Shown here: positions 53,396 through 63,972 of the stretch, one piece after another | Layout of the letters: each line of letters opens with the position of its first letter | Numbering within the stretch: position 1 is the first letter of the stretch | Assembly: GCF_000423545.1 (NCBI RefSeq) | Contig: NZ_AUIE01000034.1 | Coordinates: 23,317-87,316, forward strand | DNA length: 64,000 nt | From: Metapseudomonas resinovorans DSM 21078 | Lineage (GTDB): Bacteria > Pseudomonadota > Gammaproteobacteria > Pseudomonadales > Pseudomonadaceae | Direction of reading: 5' to 3' | Made by a program: the position numbers and the translations under genes | Notes under the pieces: model-generated | What the model was told of the DNA's origin: nothing | Seen by the model: the letters and a program-made list of their open reading frames with translations, nothing else | The model's database searches: none

Positions 53396-55714
53396 ATGAC
53401 ACGTCCCCGATCCCCCAAATCCCGCTCAAAACGCCGTTCTAGCGGCCTTCGCCCATGGCTGGGCTGGGCCTTCAAACTGGGTCTCGTAGGCCTGGTGGTG
53501 CTGGCCGGTTTCGCTATCTACCTCGATGCCGTGGTGCAGGAGAAGTTCTCCGGCAAGCGCTGGACGGTGCCGGCCAAAGTCTATGCCCGTCCACTGGAAC
53601 TGTTCGTCGGGCTGAAGCTGTCGAAGGACGACTTCCTGAAGGAACTGGATGCCCTGGGCTATCGCCGCGAGAGCCTGTCCAATGGCCCGGGTGCCGCTTC
53701 GGTGTCGGGTAACAACGTCGAGCTGAACACTCGCGGCTTCCAGTTCTATGAAGGCGCCGAACCGGCCCAGCGTGTGCGCGTGCGCTTCTCCGGCGACTAC
53801 GTGGCAGGCCTGACCCAGGCCAGCGGCGCCGATCTGGCAGTGGCCCGCCTGGAGCCCCTGCTGATCGGCGGTCTCTATCCCGCCCACCATGAAGATCGTG
53901 TGCTGATCAAGCTGGACCAAGTGCCTGCGTACATGGTGGAAACCCTGGTGGCGACAGAAGACCGCGAGTTCTTCAACCATCACGGTGTGTCTCTCAAGTC
54001 CATCGCCCGTGCCTTCTGGATCAACGCGACCGCCGGCGAGCTTCGCCAGGGCGGAAGCACCCTGACCCAGCAGTTGGTCAAGAACTTCTACCTGACCAGC
54101 GAGCGCACCATCTCCCGCAAGGCTACGGAAGCCATGATGGCCGTGCTGCTGGAGCTACATTACGACAAGCGTGAAATCCTCGAAGCCTACCTCAACGAGG
54201 TGTTCCTCGGTCAGGATGGCCAGCGCGCCATCCATGGCTTCGGCCTTGCCAGCCAGTACTTCTTCAGCCAGCCGCTGGCGGAGCTCAAGCTGCACCAGAT
54301 CGCTCTGCTGGTGGGCATGGTCAAGGGACCGTCCTACTACAACCCGCGTCGCTTCCCGGAACGCGCGCTGGAGCGCCGCAATCTGGTGATCGATCTGCTG
54401 GCCGAGCAGGGTGTGGTCACTCCAGAGGAGGCGGCTGCCGCCAAGCAGAAGCCGCTTGGCGTGACACGGCGCGGCAGTCTGGCTGACAGCTCCTACCCAG
54501 CCTTCCTCGACTTGGTGAAGCGCCAGTTGCGTGAGGACTATCGCGAGGAAGACCTGACCGAAGAGGGGCTGCGCATTTTCACCAGCTTCGACCCCATCCT
54601 GCAGTCCAAGGCTGAAACCGCACTGAGCGAAACCCTGAAGCGCCTTTCCGGGCGCAAGGGCGTGGATCAGGTGGAGTCGGCCATGGTCGTGAGCAATCCG
54701 GAAACCGGTGAGATCCAGGCGCTTATCGGCAGCCGACAGCCACGCTTCGCTGGCTTCAACCGCGCGGTAGATGCGGTGCGGCCCATTGGTTCGCTGATCA
54801 AGCCGGCCGTGTACCTTACTGCTCTGGAGCGCCCGAGTCAGTACACCCTGACCAGTTGGGTTGCCGACGAACCCTTTTCTGTGAAGGGGCAGGATGGCCA
54901 GGTGTGGCGTCCGCAGAACTACGATCGCCGCGCCCACGGCACCATTTACCTGTATCAGGGGCTGGCCAATTCCTACAACTTGTCGACCGCCAAGCTCGGC
55001 CTGGAACTGGGCGTGCCCAATGTGCTCAAAACCCTTGAGAGACTGGGTGTTTCCCGCGAGTGGCCGGCTTATCCCTCGATGCTCCTCGGTGCTGGCGCGC
55101 TGAGCCCGATGGAAGTGGCGACCATGTACCAGACCTTGGCAAACGGTGGTTTCAATACACCGTTGCGGGGGATTCGCAGTGTGCTGACTGCCGAGGGTGA
55201 GCCGCTCAAGCGCTATCCCTTCCAGATCCAGCAACGCTTCGATCCGGGTGCCATCTATCTGGTGCAGAACGCCATGCAGCGAGTCATGCGCGAAGGTACT
55301 GCGCGGTCGGTGTACAGCCAGCTGCCATCGTCCCTGACACTGGCGGGCAAGACCGGCACCACGAACGACTCGCGGGACAGCTGGTTCGCCGGCTTCAGTC
55401 AGGATCTGCTGGCAGTGGTCTGGCTGGGGCGCGATGATAACGGCAAGACGCCGCTGACTGGCGCCACCGGTGCGCTGCAGGTCTGGACCAGCTTCATGCG
55501 CAAGGCTGACCCGCTGCCGCTGGACATGCCCATGCCGGACAACGTGGTGCAAGCGTGGATCGACCCGCACAGTGGTCAGGGTTCTGACCCGAGTTGCCCG
55601 GGCGCAGTCCAGATGCCCTACATTCGTGGCAGTGAACCTGCCCCTGGCGCAGCTTGCGGCATGGGCGCACCCGTGGACTCGGTCATGGACTGGGTTCGTG
55701 GTTGGATGCAATGA
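53396..55714 (+). CDS. mrcB: Penicillin-binding protein 1B
   Basis: Bifunctional peptidoglycan synthase, 772 aa: short cytoplasmic region, membrane helix (about 25-45), UB2H-type domain, GT51 glycosyltransferase (ATEDREFFNHHGVSLKSIAR, GGSTLTQQLVKNFYL, EAYLNEVFLGQDG) and transpeptidase (catalytic PIGSLIKPAVY, SYN and KTGT motifs). All active-site motifs are intact. It is directly followed by a gene for an LpoP-like lipoprotein. Confidence 0.97.
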   Translation: MTRPRSPKSRSKRRSSGLRPWLGWAFKLGLVGLVVLAGFAIYLDAVVQEKFSGKRWTVPAKVYARPLELFVGLKLSKDDFLKELDALGYRRESLSNGPGAASVSGNNVELNTRGFQFYEGAEPAQRVRVRFSGDYVAGLTQASGADLAVARLEPLLIGGLYPAHHEDRVLIKLDQVPAYMVETLVATEDREFFNHHGVSLKSIARAFWINATAGELRQGGSTLTQQLVKNFYLTSERTISRKATEAMMAVLLELHYDKREILEAYLNEVFLGQDGQRAIHGFGLASQYFFSQPLAELKLHQIALLVGMVKGPSYYNPRRFPERALERRNLVIDLLAEQGVVTPEEAAAAKQKPLGVTRRGSLADSSYPAFLDLVKRQLREDYREEDLTEEGLRIFTSFDPILQSKAETALSETLKRLSGRKGVDQVESAMVVSNPETGEIQALIGSRQPRFAGFNRAVDAVRPIGSLIKPAVYLTALERPSQYTLTSWVADEPFSVKGQDGQVWRPQNYDRRAHGTIYLYQGLANSYNLSTAKLGLELGVPNVLKTLERLGVSREWPAYPSMLLGAGALSPMEVATMYQTLANGGFNTPLRGIRSVLTAEGEPLKRYPFQIQQRFDPGAIYLVQNAMQRVMREGTARSVYSQLPSSLTLAGKTGTTNDSRDSWFAGFSQDLLAVVWLGRDDNGKTPLTGATGALQVWTSFMRKADPLPLDMPMPDNVVQAWIDPHSGQGSDPSCPGAVQMPYIRGSEPAPGAACGMGAPVDSVMDWVRGWMQ

Positions 55715-55730
55715 ACCGAGAGGATGAAAA

Positions 55731-56495
55731 GTGAGTAAAGCCTGGATTCCTGCCCTTGCGGCAGCCGCTCTGCTGGCAGGTTGTGCCACCCCGCAGCGAG
55801 GCGCCATTCCCGTGGTTGACTCCGGTGCGCCCTTGTCTGAACTGGAACAGGGAACCTCCAACCGCGGTGGCTACAATCAGACGCCCGCCGCCCCGCGCAG
55901 CGTGCCCGAAGATTCCGGCGTGGTGGTGATGGTGCCTGGTGCCGCCTCCGGCGCACCCATTGCGGCGCCGGCGTCCAGCGCGCCCATCAGCGGCAGTATC
56001 ACCAGCGGCGGAATTACCCCCGGTCCAATCACCACTGGCCCAACAGTGACGGCACCCAGCGCACCCGTCTATGGCTCGCCCAGCTACGGCTCTCCGAGCT
56101 ATAGCGCGCCAGCGCCCATCGCTCCAAGTGGTATTCCCGGCAACGGTGGTGGATTGGCCGCCGACGAGCAGCTCGATGGCCCGGTGCTGGCGCTGCTGAC
56201 CACTGCCCAGCAGCAACAAGGTAGTGGTGACCTGAATGGCGCCGCCGCCAGCCTGGAGCGTGCCCAGCGCATTGCGCCGCGTGAGCCCCAGGTGCTCTAT
56301 CGCCTGGCTGAAGTACGCCTGGCCCAGGGGGATGCGGCACAGGCTGAACAGTTCGCACGCCGCGCCATGACCTATGCCAATGGGCGGCCGGCTCTGCAAG
56401 CCAGCCTGTGGGACCTGGTCGCACGCTCCCGCGACCGCCTGGGCGATCCGTCCGGCGCGGCGCTTGCGCGTGAAAAGGCCAAGGTCAATCTCTAA
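55731..56495 (+). CDS. TPR lipoprotein, probable PBP1B activator (LpoP-like)
   Basis: A 254-aa lipoprotein (lipobox LLAGC) with a long Pro/Ser/Gly-rich linker (residues about 60-145 containing YGSPSYGSPSYSAP) and a C-terminal TPR-like domain (LERAQRIAPREPQVLYRLAE, RLAQGDAAQAEQFARRAM). The position directly after mrcB fits the outer-membrane activator LpoP described in P. aeruginosa, whose TPR domain reaches PBP1B through the wall. The assignment rests on context and domain order. GTG start with GAGAGGATG upstream. Confidence 0.78.
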   Translation: MSKAWIPALAAAALLAGCATPQRGAIPVVDSGAPLSELEQGTSNRGGYNQTPAAPRSVPEDSGVVVMVPGAASGAPIAAPASSAPISGSITSGGITPGPITTGPTVTAPSAPVYGSPSYGSPSYSAPAPIAPSGIPGNGGGLAADEQLDGPVLALLTTAQQQQGSGDLNGAAASLERAQRIAPREPQVLYRLAEVRLAQGDAAQAEQFARRAMTYANGRPALQASLWDLVARSRDRLGDPSGAALAREKAKVNL

Positions 56496-56824
56496 TGGAC
56501 CCGCGTTGCGTCGAAGTGGCTGACCAGCTCCTGCTCATCGAGCGGGAGTTACGCGGTCTTGGCTGGTGGGCAGAGGTTTCGCCCAGTGCGGATGCCTTGG
56601 CCAGTCAGGCGCCGTTCTGCGTGGACACGCTGGCCTTCGAAGAGTGGCTGCAGTGGATTTTCCTGCCCCGCATGAAAGTCATTCTGGAGAATGACTTGGA
56701 GCTGCCTCACGCATCTGGCATCCGCACCATGGCGGAAGAGGCTTACCGGGAGCGGCTCACGGATGTAAGCGCGTTGCTCGACGCTTTGGGCGCTTTCGAC
56801 CGGCTGATAGGTGGGACGAACTGA
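56495..56824 (+). CDS. YqcC family protein
   Basis: A 109-aa cytoplasmic protein: VADQLLLIERELRGLGWWAE, CVDTLAFEEWLQWIFLPRMK and LPHASGIRTMAEEAYRE. It matches YqcC, a small protein of unknown role often near pseudouridine synthase genes in enterobacteria. Its ATG overlaps the stop of the lipoprotein gene by one base (TAATG). Confidence 0.88.
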   Translation: MDPRCVEVADQLLLIERELRGLGWWAEVSPSADALASQAPFCVDTLAFEEWLQWIFLPRMKVILENDLELPHASGIRTMAEEAYRERLTDVSALLDALGAFDRLIGGTN

Positions 56825-56833
56825 GGCACCGCC

Positions 56834-57292
56834 TCAGTTGCAATTCTCGCTGATGGCTTTTTCGGCCTCCTTCATCCGGGACTGTCGCTCTTCCTCGCTC
56901 AGGCGGCGTACTTCCCCATTCACTTCGGCACGTAGTCGCGGATTGTTCTGTAGTTGCGCCAGATTGGTGCGTATGTTTTCGCAGTACTTACGACGCTCCG
57001 CTTCCTGAGTCGCGACTTCCGCCTTCACTTTTTCGTCGATGGCCTTCTGGTCGCCCACAGGCTTGCTCTGGGGCAGCGGTGCCGCTGGCTGAGCGATTTC
57101 GCTGTCCAGACGCGGCAGGGCAGGGCGCGGCTTTGGCACTGAGGTATTCACGCTGGTGGCTTCCTGGCCTTCAGGCGGCTGGGCGCCAAAGTGGGTGACA
57201 CCCTGGGCGTCCACCCATTTGTAGACCTGGCCAGCCATGGCGGACGTGCTCAATGCTAGCAGCAGGCTGGCGGCAAGAATCATGCGGTGCAT
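56834..57292 (-). CDS. DUF4124 domain-containing exported protein
   Basis: A 152-aa protein with signal peptide (1-20, MHRMILAASLLLALSTSAMA) and a DUF4124 domain at the start of the mature part (QVYKWVDAQGVTHFGAQPPE). A charged C-terminal region (about 85-150) with a likely short coiled coil and a C-terminal cysteine follow. Function unknown. It converges with yqcC. Confidence 0.9.
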   Translation of the reverse strand: MHRMILAASLLLALSTSAMAGQVYKWVDAQGVTHFGAQPPEGQEATSVNTSVPKPRPALPRLDSEIAQPAAPLPQSKPVGDQKAIDEKVKAEVATQEAERRKYCENIRTNLAQLQNNPRLRAEVNGEVRRLSEEERQSRMKEAEKAISENCN

Positions 57293-57701
57293 GCGGTTTC
57301 CTTCTGATGGCGGAGAATCCTGCGCTAACTATAACCAAAAGCCGCCGGCCTTGATCCTGCGTCGCGTCACAGCAATCCATGCAAGATTCCGCAACGGATT
57401 ACTTGACTTGTCTCGCGCTAATCCGAAGAATCCAGGGTTCGCTGTTCCAGTGGGCCGGCCGCAAGTCGGAAGCTGTAGCAGTCGATGAGGTGCACACCCG
57501 CGCCGACCTGTAACACCCGCAACGCGTTACCTCGCGCTGGGTGGGAAAGCCCCGCAACAACTCTCAGGGGCCGACCCGATGCTTGTTCAGTCAGCAGCTG
57601 ACGTAGTCGGCGACCACCAGTCGCTCACGCGCTGCCTGCAAGCAAACCTATTCAGGCCGTCCGGTCGCGGGCGGTTATCTGGCGTTCTAGAGGTGAAAAA
57701 C
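57293..57701. other. Intergenic leader upstream of ilvI
   Basis: 409 bases without a supported gene. A possible promoter (TTGACT at 57403-57408 and AAGAAT at 57426-57431, 17 bases apart) precedes a long leader. I looked for a Leu/Ile/Val-rich leader peptide or a clear attenuator and found none; an upstream in-frame extension of ilvI through this region has no family resemblance. Confidence 0.5.
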
Positions 57702-59426
57702 GTGGAGCTTTTATCTGGCGCTGAAATGGTCGTCCGCTCACTGCGTGACGAAGGCGTTAAGTACATCTATGGGTACCCGGGTGGTGCCCTCCTGCATATC
57801 TACGACGCCCTGTTCAAAGAAAACGATGTGACCCACATCCTGGTCCGTCATGAGCAGGCTGCTACCCATATGGCCGACGGTTACGCCCGCGCCACCGGCA
57901 AACCCGGTGTCGTGCTGGTGACCTCAGGCCCTGGCGCAACCAACGCCATCACTGGTATCGCCACTGCCTACATGGACTCCATCCCGATGGTGATCCTGTC
58001 CGGTCAGGTGCCCAGCAACATGGTCGGTACCGATGCCTTCCAGGAAACCGACATGGTCGGTATCTCCCGCCCGATCGTGAAGCACAGCTTCATCATCAAG
58101 CATCCCTCGGAAATTCCCGAGGTGATCAAGAAGGCCTTCTACATCGCCCAGTCCGGCCGTCCCGGTCCGGTCGTGGTCGACATTCCGAAGGACATGGGCG
58201 ATCCGACCCAGAAGTTCGAGTACAGCTACCCGAAGAAGGTCAAGCTGCGTTCCTACAGCCCCGCAGTTCGTGGACACTCAGGTCAGATCCGCAAGGCTGC
58301 CGAGATGCTGCTGGCCTCCAAGCGCCCGATCCTGTACGCCGGCGGTGGCGTCATCATGGGTAACGCATCCGAGCAGCTCACCGAACTGGCCAAGATGCTC
58401 AACCTACCGGTCACCAACACCCTGATGGGGCTGGGCGCTTTCCCGGGTTCCGATCACCAGTTCGTTGGCATGCTCGGCATGCACGGTAGCTATACCGCCA
58501 ACCTGGCGATGCACCACGCCGACGTGATCCTGGCCGTTGGCGCGCGTTTCGATGACCGCGTCATCAACGGCGCCGCCAAGTTCTGCCCGAACGCCAAGAT
58601 CATCCACATCGACATCGACCCGGCTTCGATCTCCAAGACCATCAAGGCCGATATCCCGATCGTGGGGCCGGTGGACAGCGTGCTGTCCGAGATGGTCGCC
58701 ATCCTCAAGGAAATCGGCGAGACCCCGAACAAGGATACCGTTGCGGCCTGGTGGAAGCAGATCGATGAGTGGCGCGCTGGTGGCGACCTGTTCCCCTACG
58801 ACAAGGGCGACGGCAGCATCATCAAGCCGCAGAGCGTGATCGAGACACTCTGGGAAGTGACCAAGGGCGATGCCTACATCACCTCCGACGTAGGCCAGCA
58901 CCAGATGTTCGCGGCCCAGTACTACCGCTTCAACAAGCCCAATCGCTGGATCAACTCCGGTGGTCTCGGCACGATGGGCTTCGGCTTCCCGGCGGCCATG
59001 GGCATCAAGCTGAACTTCCCGGAAACCGATGTGGCCTGTGTCACTGGCGAAGGCAGTATCCAGATGAACATCCAGGAGCTGTCCACCTGCCTGCAATACG
59101 ACCTGCCGGTGAAAATCGTCAACCTGAACAACGGTACGCTGGGCATGGTCCGCCAGTGGCAGGACATGCAGTACAACAGCCGTTACTCGCACTCCTACAT
59201 GGAATCGCTGCCTGACTTCGTCAAGCTGGCCGAGGCCTATGGCCACGTCGGCATTCGCGTGACCGATCCGAAGGATCTGAAGGCGAAGATGGAAGAGGCG
59301 TTTTCGCTGAAGAACCGTCTGGTGTTCCTCGACATCCAGGTCGACTCCAGTGAACACGTCTACCCGATGCAGATTCGGGATGGCGCCATGCGCGACATGT
59401 GGCTGAGCAAGACGGAGCGGACCTGA
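57702..59426 (+). CDS. ilvI: Acetolactate synthase large subunit
   Basis: Thiamine-diphosphate enzyme that starts valine, leucine and isoleucine synthesis. The 574-aa protein shows [34 protein letters not shown], the catalytic Glu in [32 protein letters not shown] and the ThDP motif [14 protein letters not shown]...IVNLNN. The GTG at 57702 is chosen for the AGAGGTG Shine-Dalgarno and family start. An upstream ATG at 57579 would add 41 unrelated residues. Confidence 0.96.
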   Translation: MELLSGAEMVVRSLRDEGVKYIYGYPGGALLHIYDALFKENDVTHILVRHEQAATHMADGYARATGKPGVVLVTSGPGATNAITGIATAYMDSIPMVILSGQVPSNMVGTDAFQETDMVGISRPIVKHSFIIKHPSEIPEVIKKAFYIAQSGRPGPVVVDIPKDMGDPTQKFEYSYPKKVKLRSYSPAVRGHSGQIRKAAEMLLASKRPILYAGGGVIMGNASEQLTELAKMLNLPVTNTLMGLGAFPGSDHQFVGMLGMHGSYTANLAMHHADVILAVGARFDDRVINGAAKFCPNAKIIHIDIDPASISKTIKADIPIVGPVDSVLSEMVAILKEIGETPNKDTVAAWWKQIDEWRAGGDLFPYDKGDGSIIKPQSVIETLWEVTKGDAYITSDVGQHQMFAAQYYRFNKPNRWINSGGLGTMGFGFPAAMGIKLNFPETDVACVTGEGSIQMNIQELSTCLQYDLPVKIVNLNNGTLGMVRQWQDMQYNSRYSHSYMESLPDFVKLAEAYGHVGIRVTDPKDLKAKMEEAFSLKNRLVFLDIQVDSSEHVYPMQIRDGAMRDMWLSKTERT

Positions 59427-59428
59427 AC

Positions 59429-60981
<1,553 letters not shown>

Positions 60982-60998
60982 GGTCTTATCCTGATCAG

Positions 60999-61027
60999 AA
61001 AGAACGCGGCCTCGGCCGCGTTCTTTC
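60999..61027 (+). terminator. Intrinsic terminator of ilvC
   Basis: Perfect 12-bp stem AAAGAACGCGGC (60999-61010) and GCCGCGTTCTTT (61015-61026) with a four-base loop, followed by a short T-rich stretch. Confidence 0.85.
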
Positions 61028-61124
61028 GTTATGGCGCCGGGGTTCTGGTATAAAGCCTGTTTGCCGGGCGGCGCACTCCTGAGCCCGTCCACCACATTCC
61101 GTACTCGTTGCAAGGATGTTGTTC

Positions 61125-61940
61125 ATGAGTGAACGTCCCGAAGAGCCGAACCAGTCCACCGATAACGACAGCCTGCTGCCGATCGACGAGCACGTCGAGG
61201 AAGGCCAGGATTCGGAAGGGCGCAAGGTCCGGCATCGTGGTATCTACCTGCTGCCCAACCTGTTCACCACCGCCAATCTGTTCGCCGGCTTCTACGCCAT
61301 CGTCAACGCCATGAACGGCAATTTTTCGGTGGCGGCCGCTACCGTGTTCGTTGCCATGGTGCTGGATAGTCTCGACGGTCGAGTGGCCCGCCTTACCAAT
61401 ACGCAGAGTGCCTTTGGTGCCGAGTACGACTCCCTGTCGGACATGGTTGCCTTCGGCGTTGCCCCGGCGCTGTTGGCCTTCGAATGGGCGTTGAGCGGCC
61501 TGGGCAGTGTCGGCCTGACTGTTGCGTTCATCTATGTGGCAGGCGCTGCACTGCGTCTGGCGCGTTTCAACACCCAGATCGGCAAGGTGGATAAGCGCTA
61601 CTTCATTGGTCTGGCCAGCCCCGCGGCTGCCGGCGTGGTTGCTGGTACTGTCTGGGCCTTCAGCGATTTCGGTATCAAGGGCTCGAACATGTCGTTCATC
61701 GTTGCCCTGCTGGTCGCCCTGGCTGGCATGTTGATGGTGAGCAACATCAGGTTCTATAGCTTCAAGGATCTGGACTTGAAGGGGCGCGTACCTTTCGTGG
61801 CCATCCTGATCGTCGTGCTGGCCTTCGCCGTTGTGTTCAGCGATCCGCCGCGCATCCTCCTGCTGATCTTCCTGGCTTACGCCGCATCCGGCCCGGTGCA
61901 ATACTTGCTCCAACTGCGTCGTCGCAAGCAGGTCGAGTGA
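61125..61940 (+). CDS. pssA: CDP-diacylglycerol-serine O-phosphatidyltransferase
   Basis: Makes phosphatidylserine, precursor of phosphatidylethanolamine. The 271-aa protein has a short acidic N-terminus (residues 1-35), then about six to eight membrane helices and the CDP-alcohol motif D-G-x2-A-R-x8-G-x3-D-x3-D (DSLDGRVARLTNTQSAFGAE, YDSLSD). The ATG at 61125 is favoured: the AAGG at 61112-61115 is nine bases upstream, whereas for ATG 61116 it would touch the start codon. Confidence 0.93.
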   Translation: MSERPEEPNQSTDNDSLLPIDEHVEEGQDSEGRKVRHRGIYLLPNLFTTANLFAGFYAIVNAMNGNFSVAAATVFVAMVLDSLDGRVARLTNTQSAFGAEYDSLSDMVAFGVAPALLAFEWALSGLGSVGLTVAFIYVAGAALRLARFNTQIGKVDKRYFIGLASPAAAGVVAGTVWAFSDFGIKGSNMSFIVALLVALAGMLMVSNIRFYSFKDLDLKGRVPFVAILIVVLAFAVVFSDPPRILLLIFLAYAASGPVQYLLQLRRRKQVE

Positions 61941-61952
61941 TGTAATTTCCTC

Positions 61953-61999
61953 GCGGCTCCGCAGTCTACTGGGCATCCTAGCCCGAGTTGCGGAGCCGC
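61953..61999 (+). promoter_or_regulatory. Inverted repeat masking the msrP ribosome binding site
   Basis: GCGGCTCCGCA (61953-61963) and TGCGGAGCCGC (61989-61999) are perfect 11-bp arms around a 25-base loop that holds an inner GGGC/GCCC pair. The Shine-Dalgarno GGAG (61992-61995) is inside the right arm, one base before the ATG. Confidence 0.65.
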
Positions 62000-62000
62000 C

Positions 62001-63005
62001 ATGCTGATCCAGATCCCCTCTTCGTCCGTGTGCCGCGAGCACGAAGTTACGCCCGAATCCGTCTATCTCTCCCGACGCCAACTGCTTGCAGCAACTGGTG
62101 GCCTGTTTGCCATGGCTTCGTTGCCGCTCCATGCCCGGGAAACATCGGCCTATCCTGACGCTGAGGCTGCCCAGGCGCCGGTCTGGTTCAGCGATAAGCT
62201 CGCGAGTACCCATTGGCAGGCCGTTACTCCGGCGGATGAGGCGATTACACCCTTTCAGGATGCAACCCACTACAACAACTTCTACGAGTTCGGGACCAAC
62301 AAGGGGGACCCGGCGCGTTACGCGGAGAACATGCAGGTCGAACCCTGGACGGTGCGTATCGATGGTGAAGTGGGTAAGCCTGGTACCTACTCGGTAGAGG
62401 ACCTGGTCAAACCCCAAGGTCTGGAAGAGCGTATCTATCGGCTTCGTTGTGTCGAGGCGTGGTCCATGGTCATTCCTTGGCTGGGCTTTCCCTTGGCTGA
62501 TTTGCTCAAGCGTGTGGAGCCAACCAGCAAGGCCAAGTTTGTCAGCTTTGAGACCCGTCTCGCGCCAGAGGAAATGGCGGGGGTGCGCTCCGGTTTCTCC
62601 CTGATCGATTGGCCCTATGTAGAAGGTTTGCGCCTGGATGAGGCGATGCATCCGCTGACCCTACTTGCCGTGGGTATGTATGGTCGCGTGCTGCCGAACC
62701 AGAATGGCGCGCCGCTGCGTCTTGTCGTGCCGTGGAAGTACGGTTTCAAGAGCATCAAGTCCATCGTTCGGATAAGTCTGGTCAGCGAACAGCCTCCTAC
62801 TACGTGGCAATCCATCGCCCCGGAGGAATATGGCTTCTATTCGAACGTCAATCCTGAGGTGGATCATCCCCGCTGGAGCCAGGCCCACGAACGACGCCTT
62901 CCCAGTGGGCTGTTCAGCCCGAACATCGTGCCGACTCGTATGTTCAACGGTTATGACGAAGTGGCCAGCCTTTATAGCGGGCTGGATTTAAGGAAGTACT
63001 ACTGA
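62001..63005 (+). CDS. msrP: Protein-methionine-sulfoxide reductase catalytic subunit MsrP
   Basis: Periplasmic molybdopterin enzyme repairing oxidised methionine. The 334-aa precursor has a Tat signal ([20 protein letters not shown]), the molybdenum-binding Cys in [18 protein letters not shown] and sulfite-oxidase-fold sequence [20 protein letters not shown]. It overlaps msrQ by one base. Confidence 0.95.
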   Translation: MLIQIPSSSVCREHEVTPESVYLSRRQLLAATGGLFAMASLPLHARETSAYPDAEAAQAPVWFSDKLASTHWQAVTPADEAITPFQDATHYNNFYEFGTNKGDPARYAENMQVEPWTVRIDGEVGKPGTYSVEDLVKPQGLEERIYRLRCVEAWSMVIPWLGFPLADLLKRVEPTSKAKFVSFETRLAPEEMAGVRSGFSLIDWPYVEGLRLDEAMHPLTLLAVGMYGRVLPNQNGAPLRLVVPWKYGFKSIKSIVRISLVSEQPPTTWQSIAPEEYGFYSNVNPEVDHPRWSQAHERRLPSGLFSPNIVPTRMFNGYDEVASLYSGLDLRKYY

Positions 63006-63637
63006 TGCGGTTCAAACTCTGGAGGCTGTTCGTATTCCTGGTGGCGCCGATTGCGGTTGGCCTGTGGCTTTATCAGGCCTGGATTTTCGCGTTGGGGCCG
63101 GACCCGGGCAAAGTACTGGTCGATCGTCTGGGGCTGGGGGCTCTCTGGTTGCTGCTCATTACCTTGTCCATGACGCCGTTGCAGAAGCTGACTGGCTGGG
63201 GTGGGTGGATTGCGGTTCGCCGTCAACTCGGGCTCTGGTGCTTCACTTATGTAGTGCTGCATATCACTGGCTATGCCGTGTTCCTTCTCGGTCTCGATAT
63301 GCAGCAACTGATAATCGACCTCGGTAAGCGCCCTTACATATTCGTAGGTGCCTTGGGTTTCACTGGATTACTGGCGTTGGCGGTCACCTCCAACCGCTTC
63401 AGCATCCGCCGGCTGGGCAAACGCTGGAAGCAGCTGCACCGCCTGGTCTACGCCATCCTGGCGATAGCGCTGCTGCATATGCTCTGGGTCGTGCGGGCGG
63501 ACATGGCCGAGTGGGCTGGGTACGCCACGGCTGGTGCTGTGCTGATGCTGCTGCGGTTGCCGATCGTGGAACGGTTTCTGCCCAAGGTTTTCCAGATGTT
63601 CAGGCGGCATGACAAAAAGGTTTCAATTAAGTGTTGA
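63005..63637 (+). CDS. msrQ: MsrQ, haem b membrane subunit
   Basis: A 210-aa membrane protein with about six helices that delivers electrons to MsrP through haem b. Conserved histidines are visible ([32 protein letters not shown]). The stop TGA at 63635-63637 overlaps the -35 of an rRNA promoter. Confidence 0.94.
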   Translation: MRFKLWRLFVFLVAPIAVGLWLYQAWIFALGPDPGKVLVDRLGLGALWLLLITLSMTPLQKLTGWGGWIAVRRQLGLWCFTYVVLHITGYAVFLLGLDMQQLIIDLGKRPYIFVGALGFTGLLALAVTSNRFSIRRLGKRWKQLHRLVYAILAIALLHMLWVVRADMAEWAGYATAGAVLMLLRLPIVERFLPKVFQMFRRHDKKVSIKC

Positions 63638-63661
63638 CGGCAGAATCTGCATCCCTATAAT
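63634..63661 (+). promoter_or_regulatory. rRNA promoter P1
   Basis: -35 TTGACG (63634-63639), 16-base spacer, -10 TATAAT (63656-63661), followed by a GCGC discriminator typical of stringently controlled promoters. The -35 overlaps the msrQ stop codon. Confidence 0.85.
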
Positions 63662-63790
63662 GCGCACCTCTTCCAGCGCAGTTGCCAAGCAAAACTCCTT
63701 GTAGATCAACGAGTTAAGTGGTTGGTGAAGGTGCTGGGAGGTTCCGCTTCGCAAGGTTCGCCACTGGCGAATGAAGTTGGAAAGGAGGTG

Positions 63791-63818
63791 TTGACAGCGT
63801 GATTGAGCGCTGTAGAAT
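63791..63818 (+). promoter_or_regulatory. rRNA promoter P2
   Basis: -35 TTGACA (63791-63796), 16-base spacer, -10 TAGAAT (63813-63818), then GCGCC. Confidence 0.85.
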
Positions 63819-63896
63819 GCGCCTCCCGCTGACGAGAAGAGAGATCGGATCGAAGGCGCAAGCGGTTGAGTAGAAAAGAGATTTTCGAAAAACAGC

Positions 63897-63924
63897 TTGA
63901 CAGTAAGAAAGGCTGCTGTAGGAT
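63897..63924 (+). promoter_or_regulatory. rRNA promoter P3
   Basis: -35 TTGACA (63897-63902), 16-base spacer, -10 TAGGAT (63919-63924), then GCGCGG. Confidence 0.85.
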
Positions 63925-63961
63925 GCGCGGCCTCGGTTGAGACGAAAGACTTGATCGAAAC

Positions 63962-63972
63962 GCTCTTTAACA
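63962..63972 (+). promoter_or_regulatory. boxA antitermination signal of the rRNA leader
   Basis: GCTCTTTAACA matches the boxA core of bacterial rRNA leaders; 16S rRNA should begin after the window edge. Confidence 0.85.

Noticed and set aside
57579..57701. Leader-peptide or extended N-terminus before ilvI
   Set aside because: No run of Leu, Ile or Val codons and no attenuator hairpin seen; the family begins at the GTG at 57702.
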